Positions 27,197 through 35,677 of a DNA stretch of 64,000 bases are shown here, piece after piece. Every line of letters starts with the position of its first letter. Position 1 is the first letter of the stretch. The position numbers were made by a program, and so were the translations under genes. Location: the NCBI GenBank assembly GCA_018268935.1, contig JAFDVS010000019.1, forward strand, positions 1 through 64,000, written 5' to 3'. The notes under the pieces were generated by a model. The model ran no database searches and was not told the origin of the DNA. It was given only the letters and a program-made list of their open reading frames with translations. This stretch comes from Acidobacteriota bacterium (GTDB lineage: Bacteria > Acidobacteriota > Terriglobia > Bryobacterales > Bryobacteraceae).

Positions 27197-27787
27197 ATGA
27201 TTGAAGCAGAACTGACCAGGCTCTGGATTGAGTCCCTCGCAGCCATCCCCACTGCGGACTGGCGTGCCGTGCCGGATATCGCCGCGCTGCCGCCCGCCGT
27301 GCGCGCGGATTCCTCGCTTTGGGCGGATCGCTTTTACACTCCGGAGGCCAATCCTCACGCGCGGCCATCGGATGTGCAGTGGAGCTACGCGCTTGCGGGA
27401 GAGGCAACGCCGGATGCGATTCGCTACATCTACCGCGTGGCGCCGTTTGATCTCGACACCATCGAAACCCGCGCCTTCGCCGCAGTGCGATTGAAGCTGC
27501 GTGCCCCCACCGCCGCCACGATTCAGGAAGCCGCGGAGCAGATTCTTCTGCCGCCGGAAAGCGGGAAGCCCTGGCAGTTCACCTTCCCGGAGGCGTTCAC
27601 CGAGGGCTGCCGGTTTTCCACTAACCCTGCTTCTTCGCCGCTGGACATCGCCACGTGGGAGGATCTGGTGGAAGGCGGCATCCGCGCCGGAGCGCCCTAT
27701 TTCCTGCGCTTCAAGAAGCATCTTCAGCGTGCCGGCTACCCGCATTTGCCCACCTGGTTCGATGCCGGATTCCGTGCGCGGGCGTAA
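27197..27787 (+). CDS. Unknown protein, third gene of the set; candidate immunity protein
   Basis: A 196-residue soluble protein with a good ribosome site (AGGA six bases before the ATG). No motif that I recognise. It is alpha/beta in character, with an acidic helical start (MIEAELTRLWIESLAAIP), a central AIRYIYRVAPFDLDTIETRA segment and aromatic residues near the end (KPWQFTFPEAF, YFLRFKKHLQRAG). It follows the putative cysteine-motif toxin by 20 bases in the same operon. Immunity or target-binding function is inferred only from position and size. Confidence 0.5.
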   Translation: MIEAELTRLWIESLAAIPTADWRAVPDIAALPPAVRADSSLWADRFYTPEANPHARPSDVQWSYALAGEATPDAIRYIYRVAPFDLDTIETRAFAAVRLKLRAPTAATIQEAAEQILLPPESGKPWQFTFPEAFTEGCRFSTNPASSPLDIATWEDLVEGGIRAGAPYFLRFKKHLQRAGYPHLPTWFDAGFRARA

Positions 27788-27823
27788 TGCCTGCCGGGTG
27801 ATGCGCGAGGTATCATCTTTCGT

Positions 27824-28933
27824 GTGATCCGCCGCATCTACGTTCACAACTTTCGTTGCCTGGAGAATTTCGACCTTTCGCTCGCTGGTCACTCCTCCGC
27901 CCTGCTGATTGGAAAGAACGGGTCGGGGAAAACAACTGTGGGCAAAGCATTGGAAATCTTCCAACGAATCGCACGTGGAACGAATCGGGTGGGTGATTTG
28001 GTGAAGCCGTCGGACTTGAGCCGCGGCCGAGCGGACGCACCAGTGAGATTCACATTGGAAGTGGACATTGCGGGCAGGCTGTTCGATTTCACTCTGGCTT
28101 TGGAATTGCCGGATGGCTTTCGTGAGCTGAGAATCCTCGAAGAGGATCTCAAGTGCGAAGGAAAGACTGTCTACACGCGCCAGGGCTCTCAGGTTAGTTT
28201 GCCGAAGACGGAAGGGGATGCCCTCGCCAAATTCCACATTGACTGGCATCTCGTCGCGCTGCCGATTGTCCAAGAAGCATCGCAGGGGTCTCCCATACTC
28301 GTCCTGAAGCAGTGGCTGGCGCGCATGGTGATCGTGCAGCCGATTCCCCCTCTCATCAAAGGGGACTCAGAGGTGGAAACACTGGAGCCGGACAAGGAGT
28401 GCACAAAACTGGCAGCGTGGTTTGCGGGCCTCATGGCCTATTCGCCATCTGCCTACTCAAAAATCGACAACCTTCTTCGTCAAGTAATGCCTGACTTCAA
28501 AGACATACGCAACCCTCTTGTGGGCAAAGATGCACGAAGCCTGGAGATTCAATTTGCAAAGGAAGGCGCGGTGCTAAAGGTTCCTTTCGCGGATCTCTCT
28601 GATGGAGAGAAGTGCTTTCTCATAGGCGCCATGGTGACCGCGTCCGACCAATCCTATGGGCCATTGTTCTGCTTCTGGGATGAACCGGACAACTATCTGG
28701 CGCCGGATGAGATTGGCCACTTTATCATCGACATGCGCCATTGCTTTGGCTCCTCGGGGCAATGGCTGGCGACATCACACAATCCAGAGGCCATCACCAG
28801 GTTTGCAGACGAAAACACGTTTCTGCTGTATCGAAATAGCCACATGGAACCCACGATCGTTCGGCCTCTCAGCGATCTCGACATCAAAGGGGATCTCGCC
28901 GGCGCCCTCGTTCGCGGAGATGTCGTCCGGTGA
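27824..28933 (+). CDS. OLD-like AAA/ABC-type ATPase
   Basis: A 369-residue ATPase starting at GTG 27824 (VIRRIYVHNFRCLENFDLSL is the usual opening of AAA_15/AAA_21 proteins). Walker A is GKNGSGKTT (residues 30-38). The ABC-type signature is DLSDGEKCFL, Walker B is CFWDEPDNYLAP, and the H-loop is ATSHNPEAI. Such ATPases work with nuclease or Toprim partners in phage defence (OLD, Gabija, PARIS, retron systems). Its stop overlaps a following open frame by four bases (GTGA), but that partner is interrupted. The sequence appears lower in GC than its neighbours, which hints at transfer; I did not calculate this. Confidence 0.8.
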   Translation: MIRRIYVHNFRCLENFDLSLAGHSSALLIGKNGSGKTTVGKALEIFQRIARGTNRVGDLVKPSDLSRGRADAPVRFTLEVDIAGRLFDFTLALELPDGFRELRILEEDLKCEGKTVYTRQGSQVSLPKTEGDALAKFHIDWHLVALPIVQEASQGSPILVLKQWLARMVIVQPIPPLIKGDSEVETLEPDKECTKLAAWFAGLMAYSPSAYSKIDNLLRQVMPDFKDIRNPLVGKDARSLEIQFAKEGAVLKVPFADLSDGEKCFLIGAMVTASDQSYGPLFCFWDEPDNYLAPDEIGHFIIDMRHCFGSSGQWLATSHNPEAITRFADENTFLLYRNSHMEPTIVRPLSDLDIKGDLAGALVRGDVVR

Positions 28934-29340
28934 GTGTCAATAAGTTGAGGCCGCATCTCTTCGTGCTGCCGGAAGACGATGCCGATCGTCAGTTAGCCAA
29001 CGGATTCCACAAAGGATGCAATGAGATCCGCCAGATGCAGGTGCTACCAGTTGCAGACGGATGGAGAAAGGTCCTTGAAGAATTCAGCTCGACACATCTC
29101 CCCTAACTCAGCAAGGCATCTCCCGATGTACTGCAACGCGTGTTCCTGCTCGGCGTCCTAACCAACCCGGAAGACCTCAGGAAGCAACTCGGACAACCAT
29201 TGGAAAGCATTGGTACCGGCCTTGCCGGGGAAAGCCGTGCGGGTACATCCGCGATGTGGTCGCACAAGCTCCTCGCCCACAATGAGAGCGAGTTGAAGCG
29301 GCTTCGCAAGCATAGCTCCGTCTTCTTCGGCCCTATCTAA
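28930..29340 (+). pseudogene. Broken partner gene of the AAA ATPase (in-frame stop, shortened middle)
   Basis: GTG 28930 overlaps the ATPase stop. The frame encodes 58 residues containing RPHLFVLPEDDADRQLANGF, then meets TAA at 29104-29106, and continues in the same frame without other stops to TAA 29338-29340, with VFLLGVLTNPEDLRKQLG and TSAMWSHKLLAHNESELKRL. Both halves look like parts of one protein of a type I remember beside AAA ATPases, where a central strand with a DFD-like acidic motif lies between them; that part is absent here. The remains therefore suggest a deletion plus a nonsense codon and an inactive partner. A sequencing error cannot be excluded, but one error would not restore the missing segment. 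Confidence 0.65.
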
Positions 29341-30571
29341 AGAACAACCAACTGAACACCGCCCCCACCACGCACATCGACATCCCCCAAGCCAGCAGCT
29401 TGTTGAACAGCGATTTGCTTTCCACCCCATCAGCCACACCCGCTAAGCACAACGCCCCGATGGTCGACAGCGGCGACACATCCACCAGGTGCCCACCGAC
29501 GTTCATCGACATCGCCACAGCCAGAGCACTCCCACCACCCAGCTTTTCCATCAGCGAGGGAATCGCCGGCAAGAACGCGGGCAGCACCACTCCCGACGTG
29601 CTGCTGTACACCGAGACAATGCCCGTGAGGAACGCCACCACCGCGGTCACTGTGGCCGGTGTCGATACCTTCGCCATTAGCCCCGCGAACAGTTCAATCC
29701 CCTGCGTCTTCTCCAGAATCCCGATCAGCACGGTCACGCCGCTCACCATCACCAGCGTGTTCCAGGGCATCTTGCGAATCGCCTCGGCATCGTTCGACGC
29801 GCGCGTTAACGCCAGTATCGCCGCGCAGGCGAATGCCGCCATCCCGATGTTCAACTTCGCCGCCAGCACCCCCACCACCAGCGCCGCAATCACCGCCATC
29901 GTGATCCAATGCTCGCGCGCGAACGGCGCCACGGCGTCGTCTTCGGCCCGTCCCGTGTCCTGGCGCCGCAATTGTGCGATCCCGCCAAACAGCAGGTAGC
30001 CCACCATCGCCACCGTGGCGTGCGCCGCGAAGTTACTGAACCAGTTGCCGAGCGCCACATTGTGCAACCCGATGCGGTCCATTAGCCCGTTGACAATGAT
30101 CCCTGTTGGAGCAAACGGTGACAGCGACCCCGCGTTCGCTCCATTGCCCACCATGATCGCCATGAGAAACGCAGGAATGCGCATCCGCTCCGCGGTGGCC
30201 ATCGCCGCCGGAGCCAGCAACGCTGCAGTGGCAATGTTCCCCGGCCCAATGGAAGCCAGCGCCGCGCCCAGCAGGAAGAACATCACCGGCAGTATGCCCG
30301 CATTGCCGCGGCACAGCCGGATGGCATGATGCGTCATCCGGTCGAGTGTTCCGTTCACCTGCGCCTGTGCGAACAGAAGCGTTACGCCACTCAACGTAAG
30401 AAACAAATCCACGGGAAACCCCGCCGCCACCTGCTTCACCTGCATACCGCCGAGGTACACGCCGATGATCCACGCCAAAGCAATCGAAACGATTCCCACG
30501 TTGATCTGTGTCACGCAACTCAGCAGCACGGCCAGCGCCAGCGCCGCTACGGACACCATGGCTAGATTCAT
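29333..30571 (-). CDS. MatC-like dicarboxylate carrier (SLC13/ion-transporter superfamily permease)
   Basis: Integral membrane transporter of 412 residues with about eleven hydrophobic segments. The N-terminal half resembles the MatC_N domain: IALAWIIGVYLGGMQ, LFLTLSGVTLLFAQAQVNGT, ALASIGPGNIATAALLAP and the conserved GNGANAGSLSPFAPTGII. MatC proteins are proposed malonate/dicarboxylate carriers. It is the last gene of a coupled three-gene operon: the ATG overlaps the oxidoreductase stop (ATGA). Uptake of the hydroxy- or dicarboxylic acid oxidised by that enzyme is a reasonable inference. It is convergent with the broken partner gene (8-base overlap). Confidence 0.85.
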   Translation of the reverse strand: MNLAMVSVAALALAVLLSCVTQINVGIVSIALAWIIGVYLGGMQVKQVAAGFPVDLFLTLSGVTLLFAQAQVNGTLDRMTHHAIRLCRGNAGILPVMFFLLGAALASIGPGNIATAALLAPAAMATAERMRIPAFLMAIMVGNGANAGSLSPFAPTGIIVNGLMDRIGLHNVALGNWFSNFAAHATVAMVGYLLFGGIAQLRRQDTGRAEDDAVAPFAREHWITMAVIAALVVGVLAAKLNIGMAAFACAAILALTRASNDAEAIRKMPWNTLVMVSGVTVLIGILEKTQGIELFAGLMAKVSTPATVTAVVAFLTGIVSVYSSTSGVVLPAFLPAIPSLMEKLGGGSALAVAMSMNVGGHLVDVSPLSTIGALCLAGVADGVESKSLFNKLLAWGMSMCVVGAVFSWLFFR

Positions 30572-33456
30572 GATTCGAGCAAGCTCGCAATCAGCAGCGC
30601 CGGGTGCTGCGCCATCACTTCAGCCAGTTCTTCCACCTGATGCCGGCACGATATGCCGGCGGCAATCAGCACCGCATCCGGCCCCATGCTGCGCGCGGCG
30701 GGCAACAGCCTGCGCTCCGCCATCGTCCTTGATACCTCATAGTGCTCCTTCGCATAACCGAACGAGCCTGCCATGCCACAACACCCAGCATCCAGATCCA
30801 CCACCGAAGCTCCCGGCACGCGAGCCAGCAACGCTTTCGCCGGCGCCAGCATCCCCATCGACTTCTGATGACAATGCCCGTGCAGCAGGATCTTCTTCGG
30901 GCCACCCTTCAGCCGTAACTTCGCGCCCATTTCCTGCTCGACGAACTCTTCCCACAACCGGCAAGCAGCCGCCACTTCCCGCGCCTTGCGCTGTTCTTCA
31001 CCGCGCAACAGGCTCGGCGCGTCTTCCTTCATCGCCGAAAGACAGCTCGGCTCACAAAACAAAAACTGCCGCTTCTGTTCCAGCAGTGGATGCAGCAATT
31101 CCGTATTGCGCCGCGCCTTCGTACGGGCCTCGTCCAGCAATCCCTGCGAGATCAGCGGCCGTCCACAGCAGACATTCGGAGCGAGCCCCACTGAGTATCC
31201 GCCCGACTCTACAACCTTCACCGCCGCTTCGCCCACTTCCGGATGGTAGTAATTCGTGAACGTATCGGCGAACAGCAGGATCTGCCCTTCCGTGCGCAGC
31301 AGTCTCTGCCGCAGGGGCCGTGAATTCCACTTCGGAGGAGTGCGCCGCTTGTCGATGCCCACGTAATGGGAATTGAACCACCGCGCCACAGACCCGCGCG
31401 CCAGCCAGTTCGCGATTGGAGCGAAGCTGCTGCCCCAAGCCGCCATTTCCGAGACATGCCCCAGCACCTTCGCCTTCAACGGCACTCCGTGCCGTGAATA
31501 GTAGTCCGCCAGAAACTCGCTCTTGAAGCGAGCGACATCCACGCCCACCGGACACTCCGCCTTGCAGGCACGGCACTCCAGGCACAGATCGAGCACCTGC
31601 TTCACACCCTCATCGCCAAGCCCCGCCTCGCCCAGCCGCCCCGCCATCGCCATGCGCAGCACATTGGCGCGTCCGCGCGTGGTGTGCATTTCATCCCGCG
31701 TCGCCATGTACGACGGGCACATCGTCCCATCCAACTTCTTGCGGCATGCGCCCACGCCGCTGCACATCTCCACGGCTCCGCCCATCCCGCCGTAGTCCGA
31801 ATAATCGAAATACGTTTTGGGATTCGGAGTCTTGTAGCCCGCACCGAAGCGCAGGTTCTGAGTCAGCGGCGGCGAATCGACAATCTTGCCGGGGTTGAAC
31901 AGCCCCGCCGGATCGAAGGTCTGCTTGATCGTGCGGAAGGCCTCATACAACACCGGCCCGAACATCTTCTTGAGAAACGGACTGCGCACGTAGCCATCTC
32001 CATGCTCGGCCGAAAGCGCGCCTCCAAACTCCAGCACCAGGTCCGCCACTTCATTGGCAATTGCTTCAAACTTGCGAATCCCGGCCTCGGTCTTCATGTT
32101 CACCACGGGACGCACATGCAGGCAACCCACCGAGGCATGGGCATAGACGCCAGCCGAGGTCTCATGCTTTCGAATGATCCCCAGGAAGCGATCGATGTAA
32201 TCGCGCAAGACGGACGGATCCACCGCCGTGTCCTCGACGAAGGACACCGACTTCGCGTCTTCCTTCATCGCCATCGACAAGCCCAGCGCCGCTTCGCGCA
32301 CACTCCAGATCCGCGCCTGCGCCGGCAGATCCATTGCGTAGAAGAAGTGCGTCCCTACACCGTGTTCGCGCACATCCTGTTCCACTGCTTCCATTCGAGG
32401 CCGCAACGCTTCCGCGGTATCCGAATAGAACTCCACGCACAGCAGCGCTCCCGGATCGCCCTGAATGAAGGTGCGCCGCACCTTATCCAACGCCGGGTTC
32501 GAACGCGTGTGGTCAAGGATGAACTTATCCATTACCTCGACAGCCGATGGCTTGTGCCGCAGAATCACCGGAGTCGCACCCAGCGCATCCAGCAGGGTGT
32601 CGAATTCAATCGCCAGCACCGACTTGTGCTTCGGCAGCGGCACCAGCTTGATCTTCGCCTCCAGCACGATGCCCAGCGTGCCTTCCGATCCGACCATCAG
32701 CTTGGCCAGATTCATGGGCCGGTCCGGGTCCACAAACTCATCGAGGTTGTAACCGCCGACGCGGCGCATTACTTTCGGAAAGCGCTTCCGCACTTCCTCC
32801 GCATGCGTGGCGCCCAGTTGCCGCACCGCGCGGTAGCATTCCGATTCGAACGTGCCGCCGGCGCACTTCTCATCCAACTCCGCACCGCTGAGCGGCCGGA
32901 ACTCGGTGATGGTCCCATCGGACAGCATCACTTTCTGTTCCAGCACATGATCGATGGTCTTGCCGTAGAGCACGCTGCGAGCACCGGAGGAATTGTTCGC
33001 CATCATGCCGCCCACCGTGGCCCGGCTGGCAGTGGAGATATCGGGGGCGAAGCGCACATTGTAGGGCTTCAACAGCGCGTTCAATTCATCCAATACGATC
33101 CCCGGCTCCACGCGAGCCCAGCCCTGCTCCACATTCACTTCCAGCAGGCGGTTCACGTACTTCGAAATATCCACCTGCACGCCTTCGCCGATCGCCTGGC
33201 CCGCCTGCGAAGTGCCCCCGCCGCGAAGAGTCACCGGACAGCCGAACTTGCGGCACAGGTTCACCACTCGCACCACGTCATCCTGCGATTTGGGAATCAC
33301 CACGCCCAGCGGCTCAATCTGATAGACGCTGGCATCGGTGGAGTAAAGTGCCCGCGACACTTTGTCGAACCGGACCTCGCCCTGCACCTCCGCCTCTAAC
33401 GCCGCCCGCAGCGCCTCGTGATCCACCCGTGCCGGTTCAATGGAAACCAGGTTCAT
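30568..33456 (-). CDS. FAD-linked hydroxyacid oxidoreductase fused to Fe-S (CCG-domain) subunit
   Basis: A 962-residue fusion of a GlcD-like FAD_binding_4/FAD-oxidase_C protein (about residues 1-560) and a GlpC/CCG iron-sulfur protein. The FAD part has GGGTSQAGQAIGEGVQVDIS and VGSEGTLGIVLEAKI. The Fe-S part has CLECRACKAECP (about 31548-31583) for one cluster and CCG-type motifs NVCCGRPL and DAGCCGMAGSFGY. E. coli YdiJ (a D-2-hydroxyglutarate dehydrogenase) has the same plan, so a D-2-hydroxyacid such as D-lactate or 2-hydroxyglutarate is the likely substrate, with electrons passed to the quinone pool. The ATG at 33456 overlaps the aminotransferase stop; the open frame further upstream is antisense noise. 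Confidence 0.9.
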   Translation of the reverse strand: MNLVSIEPARVDHEALRAALEAEVQGEVRFDKVSRALYSTDASVYQIEPLGVVIPKSQDDVVRVVNLCRKFGCPVTLRGGGTSQAGQAIGEGVQVDISKYVNRLLEVNVEQGWARVEPGIVLDELNALLKPYNVRFAPDISTASRATVGGMMANNSSGARSVLYGKTIDHVLEQKVMLSDGTITEFRPLSGAELDEKCAGGTFESECYRAVRQLGATHAEEVRKRFPKVMRRVGGYNLDEFVDPDRPMNLAKLMVGSEGTLGIVLEAKIKLVPLPKHKSVLAIEFDTLLDALGATPVILRHKPSAVEVMDKFILDHTRSNPALDKVRRTFIQGDPGALLCVEFYSDTAEALRPRMEAVEQDVREHGVGTHFFYAMDLPAQARIWSVREAALGLSMAMKEDAKSVSFVEDTAVDPSVLRDYIDRFLGIIRKHETSAGVYAHASVGCLHVRPVVNMKTEAGIRKFEAIANEVADLVLEFGGALSAEHGDGYVRSPFLKKMFGPVLYEAFRTIKQTFDPAGLFNPGKIVDSPPLTQNLRFGAGYKTPNPKTYFDYSDYGGMGGAVEMCSGVGACRKKLDGTMCPSYMATRDEMHTTRGRANVLRMAMAGRLGEAGLGDEGVKQVLDLCLECRACKAECPVGVDVARFKSEFLADYYSRHGVPLKAKVLGHVSEMAAWGSSFAPIANWLARGSVARWFNSHYVGIDKRRTPPKWNSRPLRQRLLRTEGQILLFADTFTNYYHPEVGEAAVKVVESGGYSVGLAPNVCCGRPLISQGLLDEARTKARRNTELLHPLLEQKRQFLFCEPSCLSAMKEDAPSLLRGEEQRKAREVAAACRLWEEFVEQEMGAKLRLKGGPKKILLHGHCHQKSMGMLAPAKALLARVPGASVVDLDAGCCGMAGSFGYAKEHYEVSRTMAERRLLPAARSMGPDAVLIAAGISCRHQVEELAEVMAQHPALLIASLLES

Positions 33457-34649
33457 TCTACTGCCCGCAGCGCGGCAAATCCCGCGCGCAACCGTTCCAA
33501 TCCACGCTGCAACGTATCGCCTCCGGTGGCAAACGAAACGCGCAACGTTCCTTCGCCGCTCGGGCCATACGCCGATCCATGTGCAACCACAACTCCATGA
33601 TCCCGCATCAGCGCGCGCCGTACATCGTTTGATGGAGTGCCCAGCGCCCGCACATCCGCCATGGCGAAGAAGCCGCCTTCCGGGGCCAGCATCCGGCACC
33701 CGGCAACGCCATCCAGCGCCCGCAGCACAGCCGTGCGCCGCGAGGCATATTCATCGCGCATCGCGGCAACGCAATCCTGCGACGCCGTCAGTGCCTCCGT
33801 ACAGGCATCCTGTACGAAGGTTGCCGGCCCGCGGCTCGATTGCTGCAAGACCAGAAACATCGCCTGCGTGATCGCCGGCGGCGCGGCGCAATAGCCGGCC
33901 CGCCAGCCCGTCATCGCATAGGTCTTCGAAAAGCTGTTCACCACAATTGTGCGCTCGCGCACTTCGGCCGACAACGTTGCGGGCGACAGGTGCTGATGCC
34001 CTTCATAGGTGATTGCCTCGTAGATTTCGTCGCTCACCAGAACCAGCCCGCGGCGCAGTACCACATCCGCAATGCGTTCCAGTTCCGCGCGCGAGAACAC
34101 CGTGCCCGTAGGATTCCACGGCGTATTCAACAGCAGCATCCGAGTCCGAGGCCCACAGGCAGCGTCGATCGCCTCCGCATCCAGCACGAAGCGGCCACCG
34201 GCAATCCTTGCCGGAACGGCACGCACCACACCTCCAGCTAAGAGCACCGGCGAATAGTAGGCATCGTACACCGGCTCCGGCAGCAGCACTTCATCGCCCG
34301 GATTCAGCACCGCGGTCAACGCCGCATGAATCCCGAACGTCGCGCCCGTGGTCACCAGAATCTCGCTGGCGGGATCGTAGCGCAGCCCGTTATCGCGCTC
34401 CAGTTTCAGCCGGACCGCTTCGCGTAACCGCGGCTCGCCGCGATTGTCCGGATACGAAGTCCGCCCGTCGCGCAAGGCCTTCTGCGCCGCCTCCACGATA
34501 TGCGCCGGAGTGCGAAAATCAGGTTCGCCGCGCATCAGCGAAATGAGGCTTTTCCCCTCCGCCTGCAGCGCGCGCACCTCCGCCAGAATCGAGTTCACGG
34601 CTGTGGGCCGGAGCTGTCCAATGCGTGCGGAAGGTTCGATAGCAGCCAT
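33453..34649 (-). CDS. Class I/II pyridoxal-phosphate aminotransferase (AspC-like)
   Basis: A 398-residue aminotransferase of fold type I. The substrate-binding start SLMRGEPDFRTPAHI, the NTPWNPTGTVF motif with its Asn, SDEIYEAITYEG with Asp and Tyr, and the Schiff-base lysine in VNSFSKTYAMTGWRAGY are all present. It is the first gene of the operon with the oxidoreductase and MatC-like carrier, so it may transaminate the keto acid that the oxidoreductase produces. I prefer ATG 34649; the frame is open to 34697 and overlaps the divergent dehydrogenase start, and neither site has a strong ribosome-binding sequence. Confidence 0.9.
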   Translation of the reverse strand: MAAIEPSARIGQLRPTAVNSILAEVRALQAEGKSLISLMRGEPDFRTPAHIVEAAQKALRDGRTSYPDNRGEPRLREAVRLKLERDNGLRYDPASEILVTTGATFGIHAALTAVLNPGDEVLLPEPVYDAYYSPVLLAGGVVRAVPARIAGGRFVLDAEAIDAACGPRTRMLLLNTPWNPTGTVFSRAELERIADVVLRRGLVLVSDEIYEAITYEGHQHLSPATLSAEVRERTIVVNSFSKTYAMTGWRAGYCAAPPAITQAMFLVLQQSSRGPATFVQDACTEALTASQDCVAAMRDEYASRRTAVLRALDGVAGCRMLAPEGGFFAMADVRALGTPSNDVRRALMRDHGVVVAHGSAYGPSGEGTLRVSFATGGDTLQRGLERLRAGFAALRAVE

Positions 34650-34695
34650 TCGAGAGACCAACGCCTTATGGTATATCATCGAACGACAAGCACAC

Positions 34696-35652
34696 ATGAA
34701 ACTGATCGTATTGGATGGCTACTGTTTGAACCCCGGCGACTTGAGTTGGGATGCCCTGCGTGAGATTGTCGATGTGGAAGTGCATGACCGCACCGCCGCG
34801 GCAGACATCCTGCCGCGAATCGGCAACGCCGAACTGGTGATGACGAACAAAACCCCGCTCGACGCAGCCACCCAGGCGGCCTCGCCCAATCTCAAATACA
34901 TCGGCGTTCTCGCCACCGGCTACAACATCGTCGATGTTGCCTCCGCCGAACAGAAAGGCATCGTTGTATCGAACATCCCCACCTACGGCACAGCCTCAGT
35001 GGCTCAGCACGCCTTCGCGCTGCTGCTCGAGCTCTGCCACCATGTAGGCGCGCACAGCGAAGCGGTGCGCAACAACGAGTGGACCACCAACCCCGACTGG
35101 TGCTTCTGGAAAACTCCGCTCATGGAACTCGCGGGTAAAACCATGGGCGTCGTCGGCTTCGGCCGCATCGGGCGCCAGACAGCGAAAATCGCCGATGCCA
35201 TGGGAATGAAGGTCCTCGCTAACGATACCTATCAAGGCAACGCCCCCGGTTACGAAGGCTTCCGCTGGGCTTCCATCGATGAAGTACTCGCCGAGTCGGA
35301 TGTCATCAGCCTCCATTGCCCGCTCACTGCCGACAACAAACACATCATCAACGCCGAGCGGCTCCGCCGCATGAAACCAGGCGCTTTCCTGCTCAACACC
35401 TCACGCGGCCCGCTCATCAATGATCAGGACCTCGCCGACGCCCTCAATGCAGGTGTGATCGCCGGAGCCGGCCTCGACGTCCTCTCCGTCGAACCGCCTG
35501 TTAACGGCAATCCGCTGTTCTCCGCGAAGAACTGCATCGTCACGCCGCATATTGCCTGGGCGACGAAAGAAGCGCGCTCGCGCCTTATGGATATCGCGGT
35601 CAGCAACGTAAAGGCGTTCCTCGCCGGCGCACCACAAAACGTGGTCAGCTAA
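34696..35652 (+). CDS. D-2-hydroxyacid dehydrogenase (glycerate dehydrogenase-like)
   Basis: NAD-dependent dehydrogenase of 318 residues. The Rossmann motif VGFGRIGRQTAKIADAMGMK lies near residue 152. The catalytic Arg is in NTSRGPLINDQDL, Glu in DVLSVEPP, and His in CIVTPHIAWAT. The family reduces hydroxypyruvate, glyoxylate or other 2-keto acids. It is divergent from the aminotransferase/hydroxyacid-oxidase operon, 46 bases apart, which suggests joint control of 2-hydroxyacid turnover. ATG 34696 begins exactly at the conserved N-terminus; a longer frame upstream is antisense to the aminotransferase gene. proC follows after 25 bases. Confidence 0.9.
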   Translation: MKLIVLDGYCLNPGDLSWDALREIVDVEVHDRTAAADILPRIGNAELVMTNKTPLDAATQAASPNLKYIGVLATGYNIVDVASAEQKGIVVSNIPTYGTASVAQHAFALLLELCHHVGAHSEAVRNNEWTTNPDWCFWKTPLMELAGKTMGVVGFGRIGRQTAKIADAMGMKVLANDTYQGNAPGYEGFRWASIDEVLAESDVISLHCPLTADNKHIINAERLRRMKPGAFLLNTSRGPLINDQDLADALNAGVIAGAGLDVLSVEPPVNGNPLFSAKNCIVTPHIAWATKEARSRLMDIAVSNVKAFLAGAPQNVVS

Positions 35653-35677
35653 TCCGCCGTACACCTACAATATCCTT

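Noticed and set aside
27824..28933. Calling the ATPase a named defence system (Gabija, PARIS or OLD)
   Set aside because: The partner is broken and I could not run a profile search, so only the general ATPase class is supported.
31684..33399. Long plus-strand open frame (571 residues) antisense to the oxidoreductase
   Set aside because: His/Arg/Gln-rich composition without motifs. It is a GC-driven shadow of a clearly coding minus-strand gene.
33457..33699. Upstream extension of the FAD/Fe-S oxidoreductase
   Set aside because: It overlaps the aminotransferase in another frame and has no FAD-domain features.
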